In this document: piece by piece, positions 1 through 6,765 of the stretch
How positions within the stretch are numbered: the first letter of the stretch is position 1
How the letters are laid out: the number at the start of each line of letters is the position of its first letter
Origin: Nitrospiraceae bacterium
Lineage (GTDB): Bacteria > Nitrospirota > Nitrospiria > Nitrospirales > Nitrospiraceae
Direction: 5' to 3'
DNA length: 14,284 bases
Assembly (NCBI GenBank): GCA_025934615.1
Contig: JAICXS010000005.1
Coordinates: 1-14,284 of the forward strand
The notes under the pieces: model-generated
Database searches by the model: none
Seen by the model: the letters and a program-made list of their open reading frames with translations, nothing else
What the model was told of the DNA's origin: nothing
Program-made: the position numbers and the translations under genes

Positions 1-203
1 AGATAATGGTGGTTCGTCCACACAATAGCGATGAACAGGTAGCTCACTGCATAGCTGAGCCAGGTAGGCCACAGCAACAGGAGATCCTTAAGGGTAGGGG
101 ACTCCGGCGGGCGCAATTCCAAAACCAACACTGTGATAAGGACGGCAAACACGCCGTCGGAGAAAATGCTCAGCCGCTCTGGGGTCGCTCTAACGTGGAC
201 CAC
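1..203 (-). CDS. TMEM175/DUF1211-family potassium channel-like membrane protein, N-terminal part (truncated by window edge)
   Basis: Translating the minus strand from GTG at 203 gives 67 open codons to the window start. Residues 10-16 read R-L-S-I-F-S-D, matching the RxxxFSD signature in the first helix of TMEM175-family (DUF1211) proteins. It continues G-V-F-A-V-L-I-T-V-L-V-L-E-L as a hydrophobic helix, and a second helix ends in W-T-N-H-H, also typical of the bacterial family. Bacterial members are small multi-pass proteins, some shown to be potassium-selective channels. The GTG start is chosen because AGGAGA lies six bases upstream and the signature then falls at the usual N-terminal place. 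Only the first two helices are visible, so ion selectivity and full length cannot be judged. The gene is transcribed divergently from the RRM gene. Confidence 0.82.
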   Translation of the reverse strand, partial: MVHVRATPERLSIFSDGVFAVLITVLVLELRPPESPTLKDLLLLWPTWLSYAVSYLFIAIVWTNHHY

Positions 204-305
204 GGTCGTCTCCTGCTGTGCGTGCCGTCGCCTCGGACATCGACCCCGTTTCCGAACCACCTCTTCGCCCGGGTTCGACTAAACTTAACATCTTGTTACA
301 AATGT

Positions 306-333
306 TTACCGAACGGTAATAGGATTGTAATCC
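306..333. promoter_or_regulatory. Two adjacent palindromes upstream of the RRM gene, candidate operator region
   Basis: TTACCGAACGGTAA (306-319) is a perfect 6+2+6 palindrome. Two bases later GGATTGTAATCC (322-333) is a perfect 5+2+5 palindrome. They sit in the 171-bp divergent region between the TMEM175-like gene and the RRM gene, about 40 bp before the RRM start. A TGTAAT hexamer at 326-331 could serve as a -10 box, so a bound repressor could block it. The first palindrome has the ACCG-CGGT look of many TetR-type operators. That comparison is only by appearance, and no regulator gene is adjacent. Confidence 0.4.
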
Positions 334-374
334 CAATGAGGTAGCCTGTGCCTCCTTCATACGAGAGGTGCACT

Positions 375-653
375 ATGCCTGACATTCTTACGGTCGACGG
401 GCTGCCTCAATCCTTCACGGATGAAAATCTGAAAGACCTGTTCACGTCCTACGGCGACGTTCTAACTGCAACAATCATCTCGCCGCAGCATATTCCCTCA
501 TATCGTTATGGATTCGTTCAGATGGCCACGGCGGCAGAGACTGAACGAGCACGTCAGGCGCTGAATCGCACTACGATCGACCATCAGTTGATCTTGGTAT
601 TTAAGTCAATGAGCCAGTACGGAACGGTGGGCAATGCAAGCGGTTCAAACTGA
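375..653 (+). CDS. Single-domain RRM (RNA recognition motif) RNA-binding protein
   Basis: This 92-residue protein is almost entirely one RRM domain. Residues 4-11 (I-L-T-V-D-G-L-P) fit RNP2 on strand beta1. Residues 43-50 (Y-R-Y-G-F-V-Q-M) fit RNP1 on beta3, with aromatic Y and F at the RNA-stacking positions. The helix between them (FTDENLKDLFTSYGDV) is typical of the family. The short tail is Gly/Ser/Asn-like, as in bacterial and cyanobacterial RRM proteins, some of which are cold-induced. The ATG at 375 is preferred over an in-frame ATG at 348 because GAGAGGTG lies just ahead of it and the domain begins at once. It likely binds single-stranded RNA in the cytoplasm; the target is unknown. 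It appears monocistronic. Confidence 0.9.
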   Translation: MPDILTVDGLPQSFTDENLKDLFTSYGDVLTATIISPQHIPSYRYGFVQMATAAETERARQALNRTTIDHQLILVFKSMSQYGTVGNASGSN

Positions 654-803
654 GGCGTAGCAGAGTAACCTATCGGCCTTTGCGTGGCGGGCATAACACA
701 TTTTCGATTCTTTGAACAAGATTTCGGGTGTGGAAATTAATTGCCGGCACCGGGACAGAAGTATTCCTCTATCCGGTACCAGCTAATTCTTACCGATACC
801 AAT

Positions 804-824
804 GACTGTCTAACGACTGTCTAA
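804..824. repeat. Two-copy tandem direct repeat in an intergenic stretch
   Basis: GACTGTCTAA occurs at 804-813 and again at 815-824, an 11-bp period with one spacer base. The surrounding 654-856 stretch separates the RRM gene from the convergent small gene. I see no open frame with a ribosome site there and no convincing terminator hairpin with a T-tract. Confidence 0.45.
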
Positions 825-856
825 TGGCTGAATCGATGTAGTGGTGTCGCCCGGAG

Positions 857-1075
857 TCATATAGCTACAACCTGATCGCCTTCCTTCACCGGTCCAACAC
901 GGGTTGACTCATGCAAGCGGAGACGGACTTCCTTTTCATACGCCTTCACTATTACTGCATCAGGCTGCACTATTTTCACTTCACCATAGACGGTTCCTCG
1001 CATTATGTCCTGTTTCTTATCTTCAGTCAGCGAGTCAGCAAGCGAGCCGCCGTGACCGGGCGCCGCGAACTCCAA
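857..1075 (-). CDS. Small hypothetical protein with beta-rich C-terminal domain; 5' end probably frameshifted
   Basis: The readable frame gives up to 72 residues. The C-terminal half (T-V-Y-G-E-V-K-I-V-Q-P-D-A-V-I-V-K through V-K-E-G-D-Q-V-V-A-I) alternates like a small beta-barrel, reminiscent of DUF5666-like envelope proteins. The only usual start codon in this frame is TTG at 1075, which has no ribosome site. The same frame stays open further upstream and would encode Y-W-A-I-A-L-A-L-E-F-A-A-P-G-H-G, which reads like the core of a secretion signal. A near-perfect Shine-Dalgarno site (1121-1128) precedes a GTG at 1118, but that GTG is in another frame, which ends at 1035. Removing one base around 1107-1112 would join them into an 86-residue secreted protein. 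So this is either a decayed gene, a sequencing error or, least likely, recoding. It lies downstream of the carbonic anhydrase on the same strand. Confidence 0.6.
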   Translation of the reverse strand: MEFAAPGHGGSLADSLTEDKKQDIMRGTVYGEVKIVQPDAVIVKAYEKEVRLRLHESTRVGPVKEGDQVVAI

Positions 1076-1120
1076 TGCGAGGGCTATTGCCCAATACTCC
1101 TCGATAAGTCGTTCTCACGA

Positions 1121-1128
1121 TCACCTCC
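1121..1128 (-). promoter_or_regulatory. Strong ribosome binding site for the frameshifted small gene
   Basis: On the minus strand this reads GGAGGTGA, close to full complementarity with the 3' end of 16S rRNA, with a GTG start at 1118 in good spacing. It is much stronger than anything ahead of the TTG at 1075. This supports 1118 as the ancestral start even though the two frames do not match. Confidence 0.55.
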
Positions 1129-1254
1129 AATGAATTGTAAAAATAACGGCTAAGGCAACTGCTGTGTAAGACGAGTCGCTGTCCGTGGCTCACTACGATC
1201 GCCTTTGCTTTGGCCCTGTTGCCACAGACATCGGATCCGTCAATCATTTGAGAG

Positions 1255-1944
1255 TTAGCTCAAGCTGACTTTGCCTGTCGCGAGATCGTACACTCCGGCT
1301 TCGACTTTCAGTTGGCCAGCCTTGATAGCATCCCGGACGACTGTCGAGGACGTGCGCAGCAACGCGGCTTGAAGTCTTGCGTTGTGTTCGATGGCTTTAT
1401 CGACATGACCGCCGGACTGTTCTATGGCCGGCTGGAGGTGCTGATACAAGACGCTGATCTGTCCCGGTACGGGATCGGCTTTCATCGCCGCTTTGACCGC
1501 TCCGCAATTACGATGGCCAAGGACCAGAAGAACTTTAATCCCAAGGACAACGATTCCATATTCCAGGCTAGCGATAATCTCGGGTGTGAGCACATTACCA
1601 GCCACGCGTGTGACAAAAACGTGGCCAATCGTCTGGTCAAAAACAAGTTCCACAGGTACGCGTGAATCGGCACAGGCCAGTACCGCTGCAAACGGTTCTT
1701 GTTTCTCGACGGTATGTTCTTTCAGAATTATCAGATCGTGCTCAAACGATGTCAGTTGGTTTGCGGCGAAGCACCGGTTGCCGGCGAGCAATTCGTGCAG
1801 AGCTGCATCGGGACTCAGATTGGTTTGGGCCTGAAGCTGAGGAGGAGAAACGAAGTCGATTCCAGCGTGCACGGCGGCCCCCACGACCGCACCTGAAAGA
1901 ACTTGTTGAAGAAAGAGTCTCCTGCCGACATTTGAATCTGGCAT
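1255..1944 (-). CDS. Beta-class carbonic anhydrase with Tat-type signal peptide
   Basis: This 229-residue zinc enzyme interconverts CO2 and bicarbonate. The beta-class motifs are complete: C91-x-D93-x-R95 (ACADSRVP) and H144-x-x-C147 (GHRNCGA). Cys91, His144 and Cys147 are the expected zinc ligands, with the Asp93-Arg95 dyad. The N-terminus has G-R-R-L-F-L at residues 7-12, then a hydrophobic stretch (VLSGAVVGAAVHAG) and a possible cleavage region near Q-A-Q (38-40), so it probably leaves by the Tat route and acts in the periplasm. That fits the tatC gene further right, although Tat substrates need not be linked. The start ATG follows AGGAGG at a rather long spacing of about 11 bases. A periplasmic anhydrase would affect CO2/bicarbonate supply or envelope pH; which of these applies is inference. 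Confidence 0.93.
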   Translation of the reverse strand: MPDSNVGRRLFLQQVLSGAVVGAAVHAGIDFVSPPQLQAQTNLSPDAALHELLAGNRCFAANQLTSFEHDLIILKEHTVEKQEPFAAVLACADSRVPVELVFDQTIGHVFVTRVAGNVLTPEIIASLEYGIVVLGIKVLLVLGHRNCGAVKAAMKADPVPGQISVLYQHLQPAIEQSGGHVDKAIEHNARLQAALLRTSSTVVRDAIKAGQLKVEAGVYDLATGKVSLS

Positions 1945-2132
1945 TGTTGCGATACCCTCCTGAGCTCTTAAAAGACAAACGTTTCAGACGAATTGCCGCA
2001 GAAGATCCGTAATTGGTCGGAGATTCTCCCTTTAGTGCCGACGTCTGTAGGTACTAGGACGATAGACCCAGCGAATAAGGCGCCTCTATTCTAGGGCGAA
2101 CCGCCATACGAGTCACGCGCATCGGATATAAA

Positions 2133-2148
2133 GCTTCACGGATGAAGC
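2133..2148. promoter_or_regulatory. Short hairpin in the carbonic anhydrase / phosphodiesterase divergent region
   Basis: GCTTCA (2133-2138), a CGGA loop and TGAAGC (2143-2148) form a perfect 6-bp stem. A GGATATAAAG stretch lies directly before it and could be part of a -10 element for the rightward gene. There is no T-tract. The role is unknown. Confidence 0.3.
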
Positions 2149-2162
2149 GAGATAGTCTGTGC

Positions 2163-2198
2163 GCTGTACGTTCAAGGCGGCCTTGAATGCGCTACAGC
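2163..2198. promoter_or_regulatory. Extended inverted repeat just upstream of the phosphodiesterase start, candidate operator or leader hairpin
   Basis: The core TTCAAGGC-G-GCCTTGAA (2171-2187) is a perfect 8+1+8 inverted repeat. Outside it, GCTGTA (2163-2168) pairs with TACAGC (2193-2198), giving a two-part stem with a small asymmetric bulge. It ends 19 bp before the ATG at 2218, next to the likely ribosome site (AAGAAGGGA, about 2202-2210). It lacks a T-tract, so it is unlikely to be a terminator. A DNA operator or an RNA structure affecting translation of the downstream lipoprotein are both possible. Confidence 0.45.
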
Positions 2199-2217
2199 AA
2201 CAAGAAGGGAACGGACC

Positions 2218-4125
2218 ATGTCCAAAACATATGGTGTGCTGACGCTGATGCTTGTCACGGTACTGATGCTCGTGTCATGCATTCGCACACCCGTCGGCAA
2301 TATAGACCCGGTCCGCTTCCATGGACACATCGATCGCTATCCGATCGAACATGTGGTGGTGTTCGCAATCGATGGCCTTAAACACAGCACCTTGCTGACA
2401 TATTTACGGCAGGCGAAACAGCGAGTCGGGGGTCTGCACGATCTGGTGGGCGCCACGACAGGAAAAGAGGGGCTTGCGATGACGAAGGCCGTCGGAGTCC
2501 GAACGGGCGTCACGGTGTTTCCGTCGTACACGTATCCGGCATGGGCATCAATGTTTACCGGCGTCTATCCCGGCACCCACGGCATCACCGGCAATAGTGT
2601 CTTCTTTCGAGATCGTCGTGTCGTACGCTACTACACAGATTTCCACATTGACGCCGTGAAAGTGCAACTAGAGCGGGACCTGCTCGCCAACGATATTAAC
2701 GAGCAGACTAAGACTCTTTACCAATATGTTGATGAGGCAGGCGGGCAAAGTCTGGTCGTGCACAACATGGTCATCGAAGGCAGTGAGCGCGGCCATGGAG
2801 CCCGAAAACCCAGCTTCGATACGCTCTGGAGCTACCAGCGCAATCGGAGTCTGGCGGTGGATGAGAACACGTTGTGGGAAGCGGTGCGTTCGCTCAAAGA
2901 CTTTAACAAAAAGTCTACGGGTCAGCTCGCTCTGCCCACGGTCATGACGATCTATTTCTCAGGGCTTGATCATGCCGAACATCTGTCGCCACAAAACCCC
3001 GAACAGGCCCGCCTCGACTATCTGGATCAGATTGACGAGCTGCTCGCAAAATTTATGGAGGGCGACGATACGATCGTCCGCAATCACTATAAGACTCCTG
3101 CTGCGGAGGAGCCTGTCCAGGTAGATGCACTTCAATGGCAAGGGCTCGCCCATGATCCCGTTTTTCAGCGTACGTTGTTCCTAGTGGTGTCCGACCATGG
3201 TCATACGCCGATTAATTGGGCGCAGGCGGTCAGCATCGATGATGTCCGACTCATGTTCGATGAACTCGGGCATCGAAGCGGACGCGCCTACCATGTGGAA
3301 GATCCCGTCTTGATCAAAGACTCGTTTCTCTCGAAAGTGCATGCGGCCTTTGGATTGTTCGATCGGGACCGTGTGTCATCGAAGACCAATGTAGTGGCGA
3401 CGTTGAATGGCGGAGCGCTCGGACTCCATGTCAAACCGGCGGACGCATCCTGGGATCAACGGCCGGACTACACGACGGAACTCAAGCCGATTCTGGAGCA
3501 CCTTCTTCTCACCTTACACAAGAACGAGCTTGGTCCCCAAGCCGTCTTCTATAATACGGGCACGCGCTACGTCCTGATCCCGTACCAGTACGACGGATCG
3601 GGTATCACGGTGTTGCCGGCCGTCGAAGTTGAGGACAGTCTCTTCAATAGCCCGCGATATCCGCTGGCCGTTCGCCGATTACGTGGACTGGCATCACGGC
3701 TCGACACCGATCCGTTGAGTGCGCCTGATCTCGTGTTTCTCGCGGACCGGTCGAGGAAGTTGACCTATCTCAATAAAGAAGATGCTCGCGTCATTGAGGG
3801 TCTGGATATACGGACCCATCGGCATTTCCATGCGGACCATGGTCATTTAGATGCGTCCGACTCACTCGTGCCGATTCTCTTCCGTGTCGGCGGTTACGCC
3901 GGCAGCACACCACTGTCCTCTATCTGCGCCGCCTCAATCGTCGACCTTGCGCCTACTCTTCTTGAGGCCATCGGAATGACCGAGGCGTTCGATCGGGCAT
4001 TAGCGAATTACTCGCGAGACGTAAAAGGGCACTCGCTCCTCCCGCTTCTTCCACGAATTCTCAATGGAGCAGAATCCGACGCAGTGAACAATATCTGTTC
4101 ACCGTCTCTAACAAATGTTGAATGA
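2218..4125 (+). CDS. AlkP-superfamily phosphodiesterase / nucleotide pyrophosphatase-like lipoprotein
   Basis: This 635-residue protein starts with a lipoprotein signal: a hydrophobic run, then L-V-S-C with the lipid-bearing Cys at 21, so it is membrane-anchored outside the cytoplasm. The rest fits type I phosphodiesterase/nucleotide pyrophosphatases. Metal site Asp52 is in F-A-I-D-G. The likely nucleophile is Thr105 in P-S-Y-T-Y-P, followed by T-G-V-Y-P-G-T-H-G-I (114-123). D251-x-x-x-H255 follows at 251-255, then S-D-H-G-H (325-329) and H-A-D-H-G-H near 538-543. These supply the two-zinc ligand set of the superfamily. It probably hydrolyses a phosphodiester or phosphomonoester; the substrate cannot be told. 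The protein is longer than the 400-500 residues common in bacterial members, with an inserted stretch around 270-320. It appears monocistronic, preceded by a large inverted repeat. Confidence 0.88.
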   Translation: MSKTYGVLTLMLVTVLMLVSCIRTPVGNIDPVRFHGHIDRYPIEHVVVFAIDGLKHSTLLTYLRQAKQRVGGLHDLVGATTGKEGLAMTKAVGVRTGVTVFPSYTYPAWASMFTGVYPGTHGITGNSVFFRDRRVVRYYTDFHIDAVKVQLERDLLANDINEQTKTLYQYVDEAGGQSLVVHNMVIEGSERGHGARKPSFDTLWSYQRNRSLAVDENTLWEAVRSLKDFNKKSTGQLALPTVMTIYFSGLDHAEHLSPQNPEQARLDYLDQIDELLAKFMEGDDTIVRNHYKTPAAEEPVQVDALQWQGLAHDPVFQRTLFLVVSDHGHTPINWAQAVSIDDVRLMFDELGHRSGRAYHVEDPVLIKDSFLSKVHAAFGLFDRDRVSSKTNVVATLNGGALGLHVKPADASWDQRPDYTTELKPILEHLLLTLHKNELGPQAVFYNTGTRYVLIPYQYDGSGITVLPAVEVEDSLFNSPRYPLAVRRLRGLASRLDTDPLSAPDLVFLADRSRKLTYLNKEDARVIEGLDIRTHRHFHADHGHLDASDSLVPILFRVGGYAGSTPLSSICAASIVDLAPTLLEAIGMTEAFDRALANYSRDVKGHSLLPLLPRILNGAESDAVNNICSPSLTNVE

Positions 4126-4412
4126 GGCGATTGGAGATGGCACGCAACAGCGCCAATGAATGGGACGCTCGAAAATCTCGGCTGGACATGATATCCAGCG
4201 ACCCCTTAAACATCCGTAGATGTTCATCGAGGGCTTCGACGACTTGAAGAGACAGCCTTTGCAGCGGTAGCGGCGTGCGTTGCCTCCCAACAATTTCGCT
4301 TGAGCCGCGAGAAGTTAAGCTTGATTTATTTGAGAAGCGCTTCAAAGGTGATGACGACATACGTGCATTCATTCGGTGCCCCATGTCAGCGGTATCAAAA
4401 ATAGTATGTCCA

Positions 4413-4745
4413 ATGTTCGAACTGAAGACACTGGCTCTATTCGTTGCCACGGCGATTGCCGAAATCGTCGGATGTTACCTCCCATATCTATGGCTCAAGA
4501 AAGGAGCTTCGGTCTGGCTGATCGTCCCCGCTGCGGCGAGCCTTGCCGCCTTTGTTTGGCTGCTGACCTTGCATCCTACAGATGCCGGGCGTGTCTATGC
4601 GGCGTACGGTGGTGCGTATGTGTCGGTCGCGATTCTGTGGCTGTGGGTAGTTGACGCCGTGCGCCCTTCGCCATGGGACTGGCTCGGGGTTTCTTTTTGT
4701 CTTGTGGGTATGGCCATCATCATGTTTGCGCCACGTCCCGCCTAA
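4413..4745 (+). CDS. YnfA/UPF0060-family small membrane protein
   Basis: This 110-residue protein with four predicted helices closely resembles E. coli YnfA along its whole length. Shared blocks include A-T-A-I-A-E-I-V-G-C-Y-L-P (residues 12-24), W-L-K-K-G-A-S-V-W-L, V-W-L-L-T-L-H-P (48-55) and G-R-V-Y-A-A-Y-G-G (59-67). YnfA proteins are inner-membrane proteins with a small-multidrug-resistance-like fold; drug efflux has been proposed for some. The frame is open upstream to GTG 4275 and has an ATG at 4383, but only the start at 4413 gives the family's length of about 108 residues and its normal N-terminus. No good ribosome site is visible for any of these starts. It opens a rightward run of three membrane-protein genes. 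Confidence 0.88.
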   Translation: MFELKTLALFVATAIAEIVGCYLPYLWLKKGASVWLIVPAAASLAAFVWLLTLHPTDAGRVYAAYGGAYVSVAILWLWVVDAVRPSPWDWLGVSFCLVGMAIIMFAPRPA

Positions 4746-4813
4746 CCTTGAATTGAGGAAGAGACGCTTTGGGAGCGGCTTTGCCCTTCCTGCCTGTGAG
4801 GAGCTATAACTCT

Positions 4814-5227
4814 ATGCGCGCCAAACAGGTCTTGCGCTATATTTACGGTGCATTTTGGATCGCCGCCGGCGCGAATCATTTTTTTAACACGCCGTTTTAC
4901 ATGAGTATCATGCCGCCGTACGTGCCGTGGCATCTGGCACTTGTGTACGTCAGCGGTCTCGCGGAAATCGGATTGGGTGTCCTTCTCCTGTTTCAGCGGT
5001 GGTCGGTATTGGCCGGATGGGGATTGATCGCTTTGCTCATCGCCGTGTTTCCGGCAAATATTCACATGGCCGTGCATTCCAATCTCTACCCGTGGATATC
5101 GCCCCTGAGCCTCTGGCTTCGCCTTCCACTTCAAGGCGTGCTGATCGCCTGGGCCTATTGGTACACGCGGACGAAGGCGCAAGGCTTCAGTGAACGTTCA
5201 TCGAAGAGAAAGATCATCCCAACTTGA
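4814..5227 (+). CDS. DoxX-like four-helix membrane protein
   Basis: This 137-residue protein has four hydrophobic segments at about 8-24, 41-60, 65-82 and 98-117. The G-A-N-H-F-F motif at 19-24 and the pattern P-W-H-L-A-L-V-Y-V-S-G-L-A-E-I-G-L-G (38-55) are characteristic of DoxX-like family proteins, whose roles are mostly unknown (some relate to oxidative or thiol stress). The tail is basic (S-S-K-R-K). The ATG at 4814 is preferred over an in-frame upstream start at 4769 because GTGAGGAG lies about ten bases before it and the extra residues are not family-like. The stop overlaps the TTG start of the next gene (TTGA), suggesting translational coupling. Confidence 0.85.
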   Translation: MRAKQVLRYIYGAFWIAAGANHFFNTPFYMSIMPPYVPWHLALVYVSGLAEIGLGVLLLFQRWSVLAGWGLIALLIAVFPANIHMAVHSNLYPWISPLSLWLRLPLQGVLIAWAYWYTRTKAQGFSERSSKRKIIPT

Positions 5228-6759
5228 CGAGTAACGATTCACGATTCACGACTAACGAACCTTCCTTTCCCGCTCTCGACGCTCTTCTCTTTCTTTTTTT
5301 CGTTAACCTCGCCCTTCAACCGCTAGTCGAGCCGGATTTTGGATGGCATCTGCGGACGGGAATTGATTTGCTGCACCACGGATGGCAGATGCCGCAGACC
5401 GATCCTTACTCCCATACGATGCCGGAGTGGCCATGGGTCGAGCATGCGTGGCTGACGGATGGATTGATCGGCGCGCTTTATACAGGTCTGGGAACGGTGG
5501 GCGCGTTAGGTGTCATTCTATTCTTCGCCGCGGTGATTGCCGGCGCATTTCTTTTGGCCGCCGCTTCCGGGCGCGCAGCCCGCACCGCGCGATTGGTAGC
5601 GGTGGCTGGAGCTGCCTGGGTCGCGCTCCCGTTTCTCGGAGCGCGGATTCAAATGATCACCCTTCTTGGGCTCGCGCTCCTTCTGTGGTTCTGGAGCCGG
5701 TACCGGCGGCAAGACATTCACCATCTATGGATAATTCCGCCGCTGTTTTTGCTGTGGGCGAATCTCCATGGCGGCTTTACGGCCGGCCTGTTTACATTCG
5801 GACTCCTACTGACCGTGGCCATCGTCCTACGATGTGTCGCTGACGCGCGGCCAAGCATCGTCCATCGTCTTGATGAGCCCGTGCTCTCCTGGCCGCAGAT
5901 CCGGCATCTGACATTGATCCTGGGGATGTCGGTGACAGTCACCTTGATCAATCCGTATGGCTGGCGGCTCTATGCGGAAATCGTCCAATCCTTGGGCGAC
6001 CAGTTCATGATCGACACGCTGCAGGAATGGCAGCCGGTGTCGGTCTCACATCGCGCCGGATTGACCTATGTGGTCTATCTCGCCGGACTGGCATTGAGCC
6101 TGGTGTGTTTCTATCGACGCGTGGAACCGACCCGGTTGGCCGTGCTGGGGATATTTCTTGCGCTCTCGTTGCGGCACTGGAGCAATGTGCCGTTCTTTCT
6201 TCTCGTCAGCATCCCGCTTGCCGCCGAAATGGTGCAGGCTGCTATCGCGTGGATGGCCGATCATGTTTCAACGTGTCGGCATCAGGCGCGGCAGTGGTTA
6301 TTCGTCGTGACCGTGGCGGTCGGAGCGGTCGTTGCTCTGTTGGGTTCGGGGCATCTTGAGCGGGTGGTGTGGTCCGGGATGGCGCGGACAAAGTTTTTTG
6401 AAACCACGGAGTATCCGATTGAAGCAGTGCAATGGATTCAGGCGCATCGCTCCGAGCTTGGCGCGCGACTCTACAACGATTATGGGTTTGGAGGATTTTT
6501 ACTCTGGTGGCTGCCGGGAGAGAAAATCTTTATCGATGGCCGTATGCCGGCTTGGCGGCTTGGCGATCGGTGGATTTTCTATGACTACATGGCGTTGACG
6601 ACATGGCAACCTCCCGCGCTCGGCGTGCTGGATAAGTATGCGGTGGACTGGGCTATGACGGCAGTCGATGGCACTCTCGATCGCGCGCTCAACACAGAAC
6701 GCGCCTGGCGTCTTCGATATGCGGATGACAAAGTTAGGATTTATGCGAGGGCTCGTTGA
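5224..6759 (+). CDS. Large polytopic membrane protein, GT-C glycosyltransferase-like, function unassigned
   Basis: This 511-residue protein has about ten hydrophobic segments up to roughly residue 375 and then a soluble C-terminal domain (about 390-511). Near the N-terminus a helix is followed by E-P-D-F-G-W-H-L-R-T-G (36-46) and later W-P-W-V-E-H-A-W-L (69-77). Acidic and aromatic residues in the first periplasmic loop are typical of GT-C enzymes that use lipid-linked sugars, and similar proteins are widely annotated as hypothetical membrane proteins. The C-terminal part has L-Y-N-D-Y-G-F-G-G-F-L-L-W and F-I-D-G-R, a pattern I associate with this uncharacterised group. The start TTG at 5224 is the only start that keeps the first helix, and no ATG occurs before residue 56. 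Residues 2-13 are encoded by a heptanucleotide repeat. It is coupled to the DoxX-like gene. The enzyme role is inference. Confidence 0.75.
   Translation: MTSNDSRFTTNEPSFPALDALLFLFFVNLALQPLVEPDFGWHLRTGIDLLHHGWQMPQTDPYSHTMPEWPWVEHAWLTDGLIGALYTGLGTVGALGVILFFAAVIAGAFLLAAASGRAARTARLVAVAGAAWVALPFLGARIQMITLLGLALLLWFWSRYRRQDIHHLWIIPPLFLLWANLHGGFTAGLFTFGLLLTVAIVLRCVADARPSIVHRLDEPVLSWPQIRHLTLILGMSVTVTLINPYGWRLYAEIVQSLGDQFMIDTLQEWQPVSVSHRAGLTYVVYLAGLALSLVCFYRRVEPTRLAVLGIFLALSLRHWSNVPFFLLVSIPLAAEMVQAAIAWMADHVSTCRHQARQWLFVVTVAVGAVVALLGSGHLERVVWSGMARTKFFETTEYPIEAVQWIQAHRSELGARLYNDYGFGGFLLWWLPGEKIFIDGRMPAWRLGDRWIFYDYMALTTWQPPALGVLDKYAVDWAMTAVDGTLDRALNTERAWRLRYADDKVRIYARAR
5227..5261. repeat. Heptanucleotide tandem repeat ACGANNN, five units
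   Basis: Five consecutive 7-mers read ACGAGTA, ACGATTC, ACGATTC, ACGACTA, ACGAACC. The array begins in the stop codon of the DoxX-like gene and covers the first codons of the next gene. A related array lies at 11818-11845, sharing the exact 12-mer TAACGATTCACG (5232-5243 and 11823-11834). It looks like a dispersed intergenic repeat that has become partly coding. Confidence 0.75.
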
Positions 6760-6765
6760 AGTGCG

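Noticed and set aside
6..344. Rightward 112-residue open frame
   Set aside because: It is antisense to the TMEM175-like gene, which carries a clear family signature and a ribosome site; this frame has no recognisable features.
904..1153. Overlapping rightward open frames opposite the small hypothetical gene
   Set aside because: They have no ribosome site or family features, and the opposite strand has a plausible domain and a strong ribosome site.
1312..1834. Rightward open frames inside the carbonic anhydrase gene
   Set aside because: They are shadows of a gene with complete zinc-site motifs.
4275..4412. N-terminal extension of the YnfA-like protein
   Set aside because: The added 46 residues have no counterpart in the family and no ribosome site supports the GTG at 4275.
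4061..4450. Leftward 129-residue frame across the gap between the phosphodiesterase and the YnfA-like gene
   Set aside because: It overlaps both neighbouring genes and its middle only vaguely resembles a transposase remnant. The 287-bp gap (4126-4412) holds no other feature I can support.
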